DNA from: Ruegeria sp. R14_0
GTDB lineage: Bacteria; Pseudomonadota; Alphaproteobacteria; Rhodobacterales; Rhodobacteraceae
Direction of reading: 5' to 3'
Assembly: GCF_017743975.1 (NCBI RefSeq)
Contig: NZ_JAGHRC010000001.1
Span: 1-64,000 of the forward strand
Length of the DNA stretch: 64,000 nt
A program made the translations under genes and the position numbers. Every line of letters begins with the position of its first letter. The stretch's first letter is position 1. The notes below the pieces were generated by a model. That model did no database searches. It was not told where the DNA came from and saw nothing but the letters and a program-made list of their open reading frames with translations. Below, piece by piece: positions 1-8,641 of this stretch.

Positions 1-71
1 GCCTGCGTTTCGCCATCCGCGAAGGCGGCCGCACCGTCGGCGCCGGCGTTGTGTCGAAGATTATTGAATAA
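1..71 (+). CDS. tuf: Elongation factor Tu, C-terminal fragment (cut by window edge)
   Basis: The first 23 codons in frame 3 read LRFAIREGGRTVGAGVVSKIIE and stop at TAA (69-71). This is the highly conserved C-terminus of bacterial EF-Tu, the GTPase that delivers aminoacyl-tRNA to the ribosome. The rest of the gene lies before the window. A strong rho-independent terminator follows 25 nt downstream, so transcription from the tuf operon ends here. Confidence 0.95.
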   Translation, partial: LRFAIREGGRTVGAGVVSKIIE

Positions 72-95
72 TTCGCGCAAGCGAATGATCGAACG

Positions 96-124
96 AAAAG
101 GGCGTCCCTCGGGACGCCCTTTTT
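96..124 (+). terminator. Rho-independent terminator of tuf
   Basis: The arms AAAAGGGCGTCCC (96-108) and GGGACGCCCTTTT (111-123) are fully complementary around a TC centre, and the right arm runs into a T tract. It lies directly after the tuf stop codon. Confidence 0.9.
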
Positions 125-162
125 GTTTGAATTTAATAATCCCGAGAGGCCCAATAAAGACT

Positions 163-183
163 GTGTCGAAAATCATCGAGTAA
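163..183 (+). pseudogene. Candidate remnant of a second tuf 3' end
   Basis: Seven codons (163-183) read V-S-K-I-I-E-stop, identical to the last six residues and stop of the tuf copy that ends at 71. The two DNA stretches differ at four positions, all synonymous third bases. Upstream codons in this frame do not resemble EF-Tu. This is what would remain if most of a second, diverged tuf copy had been lost or converted. It could also be coincidence, although the match includes the stop codon and is followed by hairpins and a terminator, as at a real tuf end. Confidence 0.45.
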
Positions 184-240
184 GTCGGCTTTGCCGACTG
201 GTGGGCGGCAGTTGCTCTGACAGAGCAATGAGAGCCCACC
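183..240. repeat. Nested inverted repeats (REP-like element 1)
   Basis: AGTCGGC-TTT-GCCGACT (183-199) forms a perfect 7-bp hairpin. Next to it GGTGGGC (200-206) pairs with GCCCACC (234-240), enclosing a TTGCTC/GAGCAA hairpin (212-217 with 223-228). The CGGCTTTGCCG module recurs at about 10683-10693. It may act in RNA processing or be a mobile palindrome; no T tract follows, so it is not a classical terminator. Confidence 0.55.
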
Positions 241-254
241 CCGTTGAACTCAAG

Positions 255-285
255 AAGGCCGTCTCAATCTGGGGCGGCCTTTTTT
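255..285 (+). terminator. Rho-independent terminator
   Basis: AAGGCCGTC (255-263) pairs with GGCGGCCTT (273-281) with one wobble, followed by a T run to 285. It lies 71 nt after the tuf-like remnant, as if it once terminated a second tuf transcript. Confidence 0.75.
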
Positions 286-380
286 GTTACCTATAAATTC
301 ATGAATTACATTTCGTACTATCATCACGGCCGAGGCGCATGCATTATTCCTAAAGCAAGTTAGTGTTGAGGAGCTCCGTC

Positions 381-1622
381 ATGAAGGTAACCGCGATCAT
401 CTTGAGCCTCGTTTTGGCCAGCACAACTCCGGTATGGGCCAGCGAAGAAAGCAAGACGTGGGACGCGTCCGACGAGGCGAAGCAGTTTGTGAAGGACACG
501 ATCGTCCTTGGCATGTTGGCCAGCCCCTACGGTACCGGCTGGACTGAGTACGATCAGCTTCATGACTATTTTGAACTCGCTCGGGAAAACGGCATTACCG
601 GGCATGAGATGACCTTGGCTGCGGCGGACATGTCCTTTGAAACCCTGCTCGAGCAGCACTACCACTATCGCGCGGCTATGGCAGAGCAACCTGAGAACTT
701 TCTGATCGTAAACGAAACACGCGATATCGAAGCCGCCCATATTCAAGGCAAGACAGCTGTCATCTGGAACAGCCAAACGGCCACAATCCTGAACGGTGAT
801 CTCAAAAAGATGGCATTGCTCAAGGATATGGGGATCAAGAGTATGATCCTGGCCTATAACGACATTTTCCGTACCGGCTCGGGGCAGTTGGCGGCCTATA
901 ACGGGCGCGACATCGGTCTGACACCCTGGGGTGAGTCAGTGATCGATGAAATGGTACGGTTCGGCATCCTGTTGGACCTAAGCCACACGGGTTCCAAAAC
1001 GGCCAACGATGCCATGGACTATATGGATGAGAACTATCCAGGTGTGCCTTACGTGTATACACACTCGGTTCCTGCGGGGCTGTACGCGAACGAGCCCAAT
1101 GCGACGACAAAAGGGTGTTACCGGGCCATTCCCGACGATGAAGCGTTGCGGGCGGCCAAATCGGGTGGCTATGTCTCTCCGACATTCACGGAATGGATGA
1201 TGGACGGCGTTTGGCCAGAGGATATTTCGCCCAAACAAGCTGCTGACATGATTGATTACTATGTGCAGCTGGTTGGCGTGGACCATGTTGGCATAGCGAC
1301 GGATGACATGTTCTCGACCGAACTTGTCGTCCAATTCGCGACGGCAAATGCCAGCATGTATGACGACGGTGGTTACATGATTGATGCGTTCAACAAAGGG
1401 GCCACGGGCAACGGCGAGTTGGCCAAGATATTGGCTGCCGTAACGGATGACTTGTGGGCGCGTGGATACTCCAACGAAGATCTCGCCAAGATCTATGGCG
1501 GCAACAAAATGCGTGTTTTCGCTCAGGTCTGGGAAGGGAAACCTCCGCAGCAGTTTCTTGAAGAGTATCCGGAACGTTTGCGTATGCGAGAGGAGTTCAG
1601 AGAGCTTTTCCCGACCCGCTGA
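381..1622 (+). CDS. Secreted M19 (renal dipeptidase)-family protein with a degenerate metal site
   Basis: 413 aa. The ATG at 381 has a GAGGAG Shine-Dalgarno 7 nt upstream and opens a Sec signal peptide ([20 protein letters not shown]). The body follows the M19 membrane-dipeptidase fold: LLDLSHTG (His ~202), VYTHSVPAG (His ~228) and [10 protein letters not shown] (Asp ~308) match the second metal half-site and catalytic Asp region. However, the N-terminal HxD ligand pair of the family is not visible ([11 protein letters not shown] at that place), and the bridging Glu position reads WNSQ. Either it binds a single metal or it is not a standard dipeptidase. It precedes a secreted amidohydrolase on the same strand by 90 nt, suggesting a shared role in handling periplasmic peptide- or amide-like substrates. 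Confidence 0.75.
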   Translation: MKVTAIILSLVLASTTPVWASEESKTWDASDEAKQFVKDTIVLGMLASPYGTGWTEYDQLHDYFELARENGITGHEMTLAAADMSFETLLEQHYHYRAAMAEQPENFLIVNETRDIEAAHIQGKTAVIWNSQTATILNGDLKKMALLKDMGIKSMILAYNDIFRTGSGQLAAYNGRDIGLTPWGESVIDEMVRFGILLDLSHTGSKTANDAMDYMDENYPGVPYVYTHSVPAGLYANEPNATTKGCYRAIPDDEALRAAKSGGYVSPTFTEWMMDGVWPEDISPKQAADMIDYYVQLVGVDHVGIATDDMFSTELVVQFATANASMYDDGGYMIDAFNKGATGNGELAKILAAVTDDLWARGYSNEDLAKIYGGNKMRVFAQVWEGKPPQQFLEEYPERLRMREEFRELFPTR

Positions 1623-1712
1623 ACCCCGGGTCGCAGTCGTGCATTCTCTGCAGGTTCGGAAAACTGGGTTAAAGTGAATTCATTGCATTTTAAGCAGGAA
1701 AGAGGTCGTAAA

Positions 1713-3554
1713 ATGAACATTTCATCGCTCTCAGTTCTGGTGACGGCTTGTGCGGCTATCTCTGCCGGTTCCGCCCTCGCTCAACAAACTGCGGACACGA
1801 TCTATTCTGGCGGGCCTATTCTGACGATCAATGATGATCAACCCACGGCTGAGGCCGTTGCCGTCAGGGACGGCCGTATTCTGGCCGTAGGCTCCCTTGA
1901 GGAGATCGCGGACCTGCGGGGCGATGACACGCGCGCCTTTGATTTGGCCGGGCGCGCCATGCTTCCGGGCTTTGTGGATAGTCACGGTCATGTGGTGATG
2001 GGTGGTCTTCAGGCTTTGTCCGCCAACCTGCTGGCACCACCTGATGGGGAAGTCACCGACATTGCCAGCTTGCAGGCCGCGCTGTCCGAGTGGGTCGCGG
2101 ATAACGCCGAGGTTGTAGACCAGGTGCAGATGATCATCGGGTTCGGCTATGATAACGCGCAACTGAAAGAGCTGCGCCATCCAACTCGCGATGAATTAGA
2201 CGCGGTTTCCGCCGACTTGCCCATCGTGATCGTTCATCAGTCCGGCCACCTCGGCGTGGCAAATTCGAAAGCTCTGGAAATCGCGGGTATCACGGAAAGC
2301 TCTGAGGCCCCTCCGGGTGGGGTCATCCAGCGGGATGAAAGCGGGCGGCTCAATGGGGTGCTTGAAGAATATGCCTTTTTCGCAGTTCTGGTACCGATGC
2401 TGAGCAATCTGGGCGAAGAGGGCATGATTGCCTTTGCGCGTGCCGGCAGCGACCTGTGGGCGAAATACGGGTACACAACCGGGCAAGAGGGGCGGTCTTC
2501 CGGTCAGATTGTTCAGGCCTTGCAGAAGGTAGGAGCCGAAGACGGTCTGCCCATTGATATCGTCGCCTTCCCGGATGTTCTGGAATCGCGTGATTTTATT
2601 GGCGCAAACGTGTCGCGCGACTATCAGGACCGGGTGCGGGTCGGCGGCTGCAAGCTGACCATTGATGGATCACCGCAGGGGTTCACGGCGCTTAGAGATC
2701 GCCCATATTATGATCCGGTCGGCGCGTATCCGGCGGGGTATGCTGGCTATGCAGCGATCACGATGGATCAGCTGCAGGATGCCGTGAACTGGTGTTACGA
2801 GAACAGCATCCAGATTCTGGTCCACTCGAACGGCGAGGGCGCGTCGGATATGCTCATCGCGGCGCTTGAGGTCGCCCAGATGAAGTATGGCGACCCAGGT
2901 AATCGACCCGTGTTGATCCACGGCCAGTTCCTGCGCGAGGATCAGGTGGCGAGTTTCAAACGTCTGGGTGTGTTTCCGTCGATATTCCCAATGCATACTT
3001 TCTATTGGGGAGATTGGCATCGCGACCACACGGTCGGTCCGGTGAACGCCGAAAACATCTCACCCGCGGGCTGGATTCGCGAAAGAGACATGATGTTTGG
3101 CACCCATCATGACGCGCCAGTCGCGCTGCCGGACAGTATGCGCGTGCTGGCCGCAACTGTTACGCGCAGAACCCGGTCGGGGGATATTCTGGGGCCACAT
3201 CAGCGCGTCGATGTCATGACAGCGCTCAAGGCGATGACGCTCTGGCCCGCGTGGCAGCATTTTGAGGAAGATGACAAGGGGTCGATCGAGGTCGGCAAGG
3301 TTGCCGATTTTGTCATCCTGTCCGACGACCCGACGGCGATAAACCCCGAAACACTTGCGCAGTTGAAGGTGCTGTCGACGATCAAGGAGGATGCTGTCGT
3401 ATATCAGGCTGAAGAAGGTGTCCGAGAGGGCAGGCTCAACCACTCGCCATTTTCGAATGACCCGGTTTTGGCGCATGTGTTTCTGCATGCGATTTATCAG
3501 GGAATGCAGGTGGAACAGCCTTGGTTGGCGATTGATCAAGGCAAGGTGCAGTGA
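1713..3554 (+). CDS. Secreted amidohydrolase, YtcJ/Amidohydro_3 type
   Basis: 613 aa. The start at 1713 is preceded by AGGAAAGAGG and gives a signal peptide ending ...SAGSALAQQ. The order is typical of YtcJ-like metal-dependent amidohydrolases: an N-terminal beta strand (DTIYSGGPILTIND), AVRDGRILAVG, the metal motif MLPGFVDSHGHV (HxH), LVHSNGEGASD and LIHGQFLREDQ in the barrel, the late FGTHHDAPV Asp/His region, and C-terminal GSIEVGKVADFVILSDDP. The substrate is unknown; relatives hydrolyse cyclic amides, N-acyl or N-formyl compounds. It may share a transcript with the M19-like gene upstream. Confidence 0.85.
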   Translation: MNISSLSVLVTACAAISAGSALAQQTADTIYSGGPILTINDDQPTAEAVAVRDGRILAVGSLEEIADLRGDDTRAFDLAGRAMLPGFVDSHGHVVMGGLQALSANLLAPPDGEVTDIASLQAALSEWVADNAEVVDQVQMIIGFGYDNAQLKELRHPTRDELDAVSADLPIVIVHQSGHLGVANSKALEIAGITESSEAPPGGVIQRDESGRLNGVLEEYAFFAVLVPMLSNLGEEGMIAFARAGSDLWAKYGYTTGQEGRSSGQIVQALQKVGAEDGLPIDIVAFPDVLESRDFIGANVSRDYQDRVRVGGCKLTIDGSPQGFTALRDRPYYDPVGAYPAGYAGYAAITMDQLQDAVNWCYENSIQILVHSNGEGASDMLIAALEVAQMKYGDPGNRPVLIHGQFLREDQVASFKRLGVFPSIFPMHTFYWGDWHRDHTVGPVNAENISPAGWIRERDMMFGTHHDAPVALPDSMRVLAATVTRRTRSGDILGPHQRVDVMTALKAMTLWPAWQHFEEDDKGSIEVGKVADFVILSDDPTAINPETLAQLKVLSTIKEDAVVYQAEEGVREGRLNHSPFSNDPVLAHVFLHAIYQGMQVEQPWLAIDQGKVQ

Positions 3555-3603
3555 CACCAGACCTATTCGACGCTTTATGAGTGTCGAGCTTGTCTAGTGT
3601 TTT

Positions 3604-3632
3604 AGGCCGCTTCGCGCCAAGCGGCCTTTTTA
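3604..3632 (+). terminator. Rho-independent terminator after the amidohydrolase gene
   Basis: AGGCCGCTT (3604-3612) and AAGCGGCCT (3619-3627) form a perfect 9-bp stem with a CGCGCC loop and a T5 tail. It separates the amidohydrolase transcript from the TPR gene and argues against starting the next protein before 3632. Confidence 0.9.
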
Positions 3633-3682
3633 TGATCACATTTGTCGGTATGTTCTTTGTGGAAACAAAGAAGCGCAGCAGC

Positions 3683-5020
3683 ATGATCAGATCGTTACCT
3701 AAATTCGCCCTTTCAGCAGTGTTTGGCCTGATCGCCAGCGCGGGAGTCGCGAAGCCGTTGCTGACAGATTCTCAGTCCACTTATGTGTCGGCCTGTCTGG
3801 AACAAAGCGACACGCCAGAGCGGATGATCGAGATCTGCCAGCACGGGCTGGGCGGCATAGGTGCGTCTGACCGACAGCGCATCGAAATGTTGGATAAGCT
3901 GGGCTGGGCTTACTACGATCTTGATGCCCTGGACAAAGCTGAGGAGGCGTTTGCCGAAATCCTGAACCTGGATCCGAATGCTGAGGTCGGGCTGCAGGGG
4001 CGGGCATGGGTTCTGTATAGCAAAGACGCTTTCCCAGAGGCGGCCAACCTGTTCCGGAAGGCGGCGTCGCGCAAGCCGAGCGCCGGCAACATGGCTGGGC
4101 TCGCGGCCAGCGCGCGACGGGCCGGGCAGGTGGATTTTGCGGAATTCGATCAGATGATGCAGACCGCGCTGGCGCTGAACCCCGAATACACTTGGGCGAT
4201 GCGTGAACTGGCCTGGAGGCTTGTGGATCAACATCGGTTGGACGAGGCGTTTGAGCTGTTTCAAAAGGCCAGCGATCTTGACCCCTATGACCCTTACGCT
4301 GCCTATGGCATGGCCTTTGTCCTGACCGAGCAGGATAAGTGGGAAGCCGCGTTTGATCCGATCAGCCGGACTTTGGACCTGAAGCCGGATTTTGTTTCTG
4401 CCCTGTCGCGGCGGTCCCTGATCTTGCTGATGCTGGATCGGCCTAAACAGGCGCTCAAGGATGCCGAAGCAGTGATCGCCGCCAAACCCAACGACGCGGA
4501 TGGCTATGTGCGCAAGGCGCGGGCGCTGTCCGATCTGGGGCAACGCGCGAAGGCGCACTTGGTTTTGGAAGAGGCTGAGAACCGGGCCGGACCGGGGTCT
4601 TATCTGCTGTACTGGCGGGCCAGTCTGTTCGCGGATGACCTCGATTATCCGGCCGCACTGTTTCACATCCGGCGCAGCGTGGCGCTCGAGGGCGCGGATC
4701 GCTTTGACCATCGCCTGCACGCAGATATTGCCTTGTGGTTAGAACACACCGAGGAGGCGCGCGCGGCCATTGAGCGCGCGTTAGATCTGTACCCCGGCGG
4801 CGAGTTTGAACAATACACAAACGCTTTGGTGATGGTCGCCGAGGGCAGGTTCGATGAAGCAGAGGCAGCTTTCGATGCAGCCAGCCAGGCAGGTTTGCCG
4901 GAGGATTACCTTGGCGACTTCCTCTCGGCGCTGGTGGCCGAGGGGCGATTTCTGCAGGCCATCATGATGCGCGCCCGGTATGGCAATGAGGGCCTGCGCG
5001 ACGTGCCGCGCTCGAACTAG
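3683..5020 (+). CDS. TPR-repeat protein, exported
   Basis: 445 aa from the ATG at 3683, chosen because it opens a clear signal peptide (MIRSLPKFALSAVFGLIASAGVAK) and lies after the terminator; an in-frame ATG at 3650 is possible. Most of the chain is helical repeats with TPR spacing, for example LGWAYYDLDALDKAEEAF, LAWRLVDQHRLDEAFELF and AYGMAFVLTEQDKWEAAF, each followed by a ...LDP or ...KP turn. Such proteins act as binding scaffolds in the periplasm; no enzyme domain is seen. The partner is unknown. Confidence 0.8.
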   Translation: MIRSLPKFALSAVFGLIASAGVAKPLLTDSQSTYVSACLEQSDTPERMIEICQHGLGGIGASDRQRIEMLDKLGWAYYDLDALDKAEEAFAEILNLDPNAEVGLQGRAWVLYSKDAFPEAANLFRKAASRKPSAGNMAGLAASARRAGQVDFAEFDQMMQTALALNPEYTWAMRELAWRLVDQHRLDEAFELFQKASDLDPYDPYAAYGMAFVLTEQDKWEAAFDPISRTLDLKPDFVSALSRRSLILLMLDRPKQALKDAEAVIAAKPNDADGYVRKARALSDLGQRAKAHLVLEEAENRAGPGSYLLYWRASLFADDLDYPAALFHIRRSVALEGADRFDHRLHADIALWLEHTEEARAAIERALDLYPGGEFEQYTNALVMVAEGRFDEAEAAFDAASQAGLPEDYLGDFLSALVAEGRFLQAIMMRARYGNEGLRDVPRSN

Positions 5021-5045
5021 CGCGCCACGTTACTGTCCGTGCGAC

Positions 5046-5735
5046 TTATCCCAGCGCTGATTCCGCTGCGTTGCGTACCGCTGTGATGTTCTGGCCATAG
5101 ACATCAGGGTTCTGGACCGAGCCGCCTTTGAACACCGCTGATCCGGCGACCAGCACGTCCGCACCCGCTGCGGCAACCAGCGGTGCGGTCTTGGGATCAA
5201 CGCCGCCATCAATTTCGATGTGAACGGGACGATCGCCGATCATCGCGCGCAGCTTGCGGACCTTGTCAGTCATGTCGATGAACTTCTGACCTCCAAAGCC
5301 GGGGTTCACGGTCATCACACAGACCAGATCGGTCAGGTCCAAAAGGTGCTCGACCGCCTCAGCTGGCGTGCCCGGGTTCAGCGCCACGCCGGCTTTCAGG
5401 CCAGCTGCGCGGATGGCCTGCATCGTGCGGTGCGTGTGTGGCCCAGCCTCGACATGGGCGGTCAGGATGTCCGCCCCGGCGTCGGCATAGGCCTGAATAT
5501 AGGGATCAACCGGTGTTATCATCAAATGCACGTCCATGACCGTTTTGACATGCGGGCGGAACGCCTTAACGGCCGGGGGGCCAAAGGTCAGGTTAGGCAC
5601 AAAATGGCCATCCATCACGTCGACATGGACCCAATCAGCCCCCTGCGCTTCGATGGCCTGAATCTCGGCTCCGAAATTGGCAAAATCGGCGGACAGGATC
5701 GACGGGGCGATCTTGATGCTGCGGTCAAAGCTCAT
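5046..5735 (-). CDS. rpe: Ribulose-phosphate 3-epimerase
   Basis: 229 aa. Interconverts ribulose-5-phosphate and xylulose-5-phosphate in the pentose phosphate and Calvin pathways. Family motifs are intact: IAPSILSADFANFG, HVDVMDGHFVPNLTFGP with the metal-binding His and catalytic Asp, VHLMI, VNPGFGGQKF, and EIDGGVD followed by GADVLVAGSAVF for phosphate binding. The start at 5735 has a GAGG ribosome site; an upstream extension is not family-like. Convergent with the TPR gene. Confidence 0.95.
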   Translation of the reverse strand: MSFDRSIKIAPSILSADFANFGAEIQAIEAQGADWVHVDVMDGHFVPNLTFGPPAVKAFRPHVKTVMDVHLMITPVDPYIQAYADAGADILTAHVEAGPHTHRTMQAIRAAGLKAGVALNPGTPAEAVEHLLDLTDLVCVMTVNPGFGGQKFIDMTDKVRKLRAMIGDRPVHIEIDGGVDPKTAPLVAAAGADVLVAGSAVFKGGSVQNPDVYGQNITAVRNAAESALG

Positions 5736-5819
5736 GGCTGGCCTCATGTAGATAGCGTGTTGGCACCGCATATAGCGGCGATATGCGGCGATGGGTAGGC
5801 CCATTGGGTCGCAGCGGCG

Positions 5820-5840
5820 TTTACAAAACTTTCACCCAAT
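5820..5840 (+). promoter_or_regulatory. Weak candidate PHO-box-like repeat before phnC
   Basis: TTTACAAAAC and TTTCACCCAA (5821-5840) are adjacent imperfect direct repeats upstream of phnC that loosely resemble PhoB half-sites (CTGTCAT/CTGTCAC), but the spacing is 10 rather than 11. Phosphate control is expected for phnCDE; this site is only suggestive. Confidence 0.2.
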
Positions 5841-5900
5841 CGACACACAACCGTTGAATCGCATCTGTAGCTGACCGCCAACACGAATTGGGGGTGGCAA

Positions 5901-6722
5901 GTGCTGCGCATTGAGAATCTGACGAAACGCTTCGGCGAGAATGTCGCCGTTGACGCAGCGACGCTGGATGTGGACAAGCCCTGTATGATAGGCATCATCG
6001 GTCGGTCCGGCGCGGGTAAGTCGACCCTGTTGCGGATGATCAATCGCCTGACCGATGCAAGCAACGGTGAGATTCTGTTCGAGGGCCGCGATGTTACCAA
6101 GCTGAAGGGCCGTGACAAACGCGCATGGCAGGCCGATTGCGCGATGATCTTTCAGCAGTTCAATCTTGTGCCCCGCATGGATGTGGTCTCGAACGTGCTG
6201 CATGGCACGCTGAACCGCCACTCGACGCTGGCGACCATGTTCAACCTGTTCCCGATGGAAGACATCCACCGCGCGATCGACATTCTTGATCGCCTTGGCA
6301 TCGCCGAGCACGCGCCCAAACGGGCCGAAGCCCTGTCGGGTGGTCAGCAACAGCGGGTCGCCATTGCACGCGCCCTGATGCAGGACCCCAGCATTATTCT
6401 GGCGGACGAACCCATCGCGTCGCTCGACCCGATGAACGCGCAGGTCGTGATGCAGGCACTGCGCCGCATCCACGAAGAGGACGGTCGCACCGTCATTGCC
6501 AACCTGCACACGCTGGACACCGCCCGGCGCTATTGTGACCGCGTGGTCGGCATGCGCGATGGACGTGTCGTGTTCGACGGCTTGCCCGAGCAGCTGACAA
6601 CCGGTGTGGCCCGCGAAATCTATGGGGCCGATGCCAGCTTCTCGGAAGAGGCGACCTCGACCGAGATCGATACGCTGGACGCGACCCAGAAGGCGCTGAT
6701 GGAAGCCGAGGCCACCATCTAA
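5901..6722 (+). CDS. phnC: Phosphonate ABC transporter ATP-binding protein PhnC
   Basis: 273 aa, GTG start with GGGGGTGG just upstream. ATPase of the PhnCDE importer, at the inner membrane. Walker [11 protein letters not shown]-loop MIFQQFNLV, signature [15 protein letters not shown], Walker B IILADEP and the switch His in ANLHTLDTA are all present, and the [15 protein letters not shown] segment is typical of PhnC. First gene of phnC-phnD-phnE1-phnE2-transferase. Confidence 0.93.
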   Translation: MLRIENLTKRFGENVAVDAATLDVDKPCMIGIIGRSGAGKSTLLRMINRLTDASNGEILFEGRDVTKLKGRDKRAWQADCAMIFQQFNLVPRMDVVSNVLHGTLNRHSTLATMFNLFPMEDIHRAIDILDRLGIAEHAPKRAEALSGGQQQRVAIARALMQDPSIILADEPIASLDPMNAQVVMQALRRIHEEDGRTVIANLHTLDTARRYCDRVVGMRDGRVVFDGLPEQLTTGVAREIYGADASFSEEATSTEIDTLDATQKALMEAEATI

Positions 6723-6734
6723 GCCCCTTTCACC

Positions 6735-6760
6735 CCTTTCATCGACCGGCCGATGAAAGG
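6735..6760 (+). other. Intercistronic stem-loop between phnC and phnD
   Basis: CCTTTCATCG (6735-6744) and CGATGAAAGG (6751-6760) form a perfect 10-bp stem with loop ACCGGC. There is no T tract. It could protect the phnD mRNA from 3' decay and help raise binding-protein expression above that of the ATPase. Confidence 0.6.
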
Positions 6761-6789
6761 CCGGCACATCAACCCGGAGAGAGAGACAG

Positions 6790-7692
6790 ATGAAAAAACT
6801 GATTGCTGCCCTGGTGGCCACAACTGCACTGGCCGCACCGGCCATGGCTCAGGAAATCAACGAATTCCGCATCGGTATTCTGGGCGGCGAGAACGCTCAG
6901 GACCGTTTGAACAACAACGAATGCCTGCGCGAATACACCCAAGAGGCGCTGGGCGTCGAAACCAAGCTGTTCGCGCCTGCCGATTATGACGGTGTGATCC
7001 AGGGCCTGCTGGGCGGCACCATCGACATGGCGTGGCTGGGCGCATCGAGCTACGCAAAAACCTACCTGAGCGACGCCGAAGCGGTTGAGCCGGTACTGGT
7101 CAAGGTCAACACCGATGGCGGTTATGGCTATTACTCGATCGGATTTGCCCGCAAAGACAGCGGCATCACCTCGCTGGATGACATGAAGGGCAAGACCTTT
7201 GGCTTCGGCGATCCCAACTCGACTTCGGGCTACCTGATCCCGTCGATTGAAATTCCGCAGGCCACCGGCGCGACCATGGACTCGGGCGACTACTTTGGTG
7301 AAGTGAAATTCACCGGCGGTCACGAACAGACCATCGTTGCCGTGAACAACGGCGACGTTGATGGTGGCGTCACCTGGGCCGACGGTCTGGGCGACTGGGA
7401 AGATGGCTATCAGTCGGGTGCTCTGCGCCGTGCCGTGGATGCCGGTCTGGTCGACATGAACGACATGGTCGAGATTTGGAAATCCAAGCCGATCCCCGAA
7501 GGTCCCATCGTTCTGCGCAAAGCTCTGCCCGCAGACGTCAAAGAAAAGATGACGGCCCTGATGGCTGGTCTGGCTGACAAAGACCGTGATTGCTTCTACG
7601 GCGTTGCGGCGGGCGAGGCCCGTGCGTTCGAGCCGATCACGCATGACGCTTACGAAATCATCATCGAAGCGCGCAAGCTGAAGTCCAACTAA
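6790..7692 (+). CDS. phnD: Phosphonate ABC transporter substrate-binding protein PhnD
   Basis: 300 aa. Signal peptide MKKLIAALVATTALAAPAMA, strong ribosome site GGAGAGAGAGA. Periplasmic receptor for phosphonates. FRIGILGGENAQDRL near the N-terminus, GGTIDMAWLGASSYA, GFGDPNSTSGYLIPS and VNNGDVDGGVTWADG are typical PhnD segments; the GDPNSTSGYL stretch binds the phosphonate group in relatives. Flanked by hairpins on both sides, consistent with separate control of its mRNA level. Confidence 0.93.
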   Translation: MKKLIAALVATTALAAPAMAQEINEFRIGILGGENAQDRLNNNECLREYTQEALGVETKLFAPADYDGVIQGLLGGTIDMAWLGASSYAKTYLSDAEAVEPVLVKVNTDGGYGYYSIGFARKDSGITSLDDMKGKTFGFGDPNSTSGYLIPSIEIPQATGATMDSGDYFGEVKFTGGHEQTIVAVNNGDVDGGVTWADGLGDWEDGYQSGALRRAVDAGLVDMNDMVEIWKSKPIPEGPIVLRKALPADVKEKMTALMAGLADKDRDCFYGVAAGEARAFEPITHDAYEIIIEARKLKSN

Positions 7693-7710
7693 GCCTGCAT
7701 ATCCAATGAT

Positions 7711-7742
7711 CGGGGTCCGGTGGAAAACCGGGCCCCGTTTTT
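7711..7742 (+). terminator. Terminator-like attenuator between phnD and phnE1
   Basis: CGGGGTCCGGT (7711-7721) pairs with ACCGGGCCCCG (7727-7737) with one wobble, loop GGAAA, followed by T5. It has full intrinsic-terminator form yet lies inside the transporter operon, so it probably lets only part of the transcripts enter phnE, favouring PhnD. Confidence 0.8.
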
Positions 7743-7759
7743 CCACTCAGGAGCATTCC

Positions 7760-8641
7760 ATGACAGACCTGACCGCAGGGTCCCCCAGCGTCGACCAGAT
7801 CCGGTCCGACTATACCGAGATGACACGACGCAAGCGGGTCTATGGTGGTATCCTTCTGATCGTATTCGTGGCCCTGATGGCCGCCGGGTTCCGCACCGCC
7901 GACAGCCGCAACGCGGGCAGCTTTGCCGATGGCTGGCATCGGATCTTTGACTACCCGGCCGAGGTGTTATCCGAGGCGTGGGAAAAGATCGACTTGCTGC
8001 CCGCCAATCTGGTCAAGTTCTTTCCGGCGCTGGTCGAGACCATCAACATCGCTGCAGCCTCAACCCTGATCGGAACGATTGTCGGCACGTTTCTTGCGCT
8101 GATGTCGACCCGCGGCATGGCGCTGTGGCCGTCGCTGATCCCACTGTTCCGCCGCATCGCCGATATCTGCCGCGCGGTGCCTGAGATCGTGATCGCGCTG
8201 GTGTTGATCTTTGTTTTGGGCGGCGGCCCGGTTCCTGCGATGATCGCCATCGCTATCCATACCGCAGGTGCGCTGGGCAAACTATTTTCCGAGGTGAACG
8301 AGAACGCCTCGCTGAAACCGGTCGAGGGACTGCACTCGGTGGGTGCCAACTGGTCACAGCGGATGTATCTGGGTGTGATCCCTCAGGTTGGTCCGAACTA
8401 TGTCAGCTATGCGCTGTTGCGGTTCGAGATTAACATTCGCGCTTCAGCCATTCTGGGTTTCGTTGGTGCGGGTGGTCTGGGCTATGAGCTGCGGAACTCG
8501 ATGTCCTGGGGGCAGGGTCGCTATGACGAGGCCGCCGCGATCTTTCTTCTGCTGTTCGTCACAATCGTTGTCGTCGATCAAATCTCGGGTCTGCTGCGCG
8601 AGCGTTTGACCCACGGTTCCGAAAAAGGAGCGCGGGCATGA
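7760..8641 (+). CDS. phnE: Phosphonate ABC transporter permease PhnE (first copy)
   Basis: 293 aa. The ATG at 7760 follows CAGGAGCATTCC; earlier in-frame codons overlap the attenuator. Inner-membrane permease with a first membrane helix at about residues 17-37 and a C-terminal BPD_transp_1 domain (~95-285). The EAA-loop-like LFSEVNENASLKPVEGLHSVG and the SAILGFVGAGGLGYEL segment are typical of PhnE. Its stop overlaps the start of the second permease gene (ATGA), so the two are probably a heterodimer. Confidence 0.92.
   Translation: MTDLTAGSPSVDQIRSDYTEMTRRKRVYGGILLIVFVALMAAGFRTADSRNAGSFADGWHRIFDYPAEVLSEAWEKIDLLPANLVKFFPALVETINIAAASTLIGTIVGTFLALMSTRGMALWPSLIPLFRRIADICRAVPEIVIALVLIFVLGGGPVPAMIAIAIHTAGALGKLFSEVNENASLKPVEGLHSVGANWSQRMYLGVIPQVGPNYVSYALLRFEINIRASAILGFVGAGGLGYELRNSMSWGQGRYDEAAAIFLLLFVTIVVVDQISGLLRERLTHGSEKGARA

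Larger units (their letters stand above)
72..380. other. Gene-free stretch between tuf and the M19-like gene
   Basis: This 309-nt stretch holds two terminators (96-124, 255-285), a short in-frame copy of the tuf 3' end (163-183) and nested hairpins (183-240). No tRNA could be recognised. The last ~95 nt (286-380) are AT-richer and probably carry the promoter of the next gene, but no -35/-10 pair was assigned. Confidence 0.6.

Noticed and set aside
183-240. Possible tRNA between tuf and the next gene
   Set aside because: The hairpins do not form a tRNA cloverleaf: there is no TPsiC-loop GTTCGA-type sequence, no anticodon arm of proper size and no CCA end.
3713-4720. 335-codon open frame on the minus strand
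   Set aside because: It is antisense to the TPR gene, whose repeats and signal peptide are clear; the product has no recognisable motif and reflects the high GC content.
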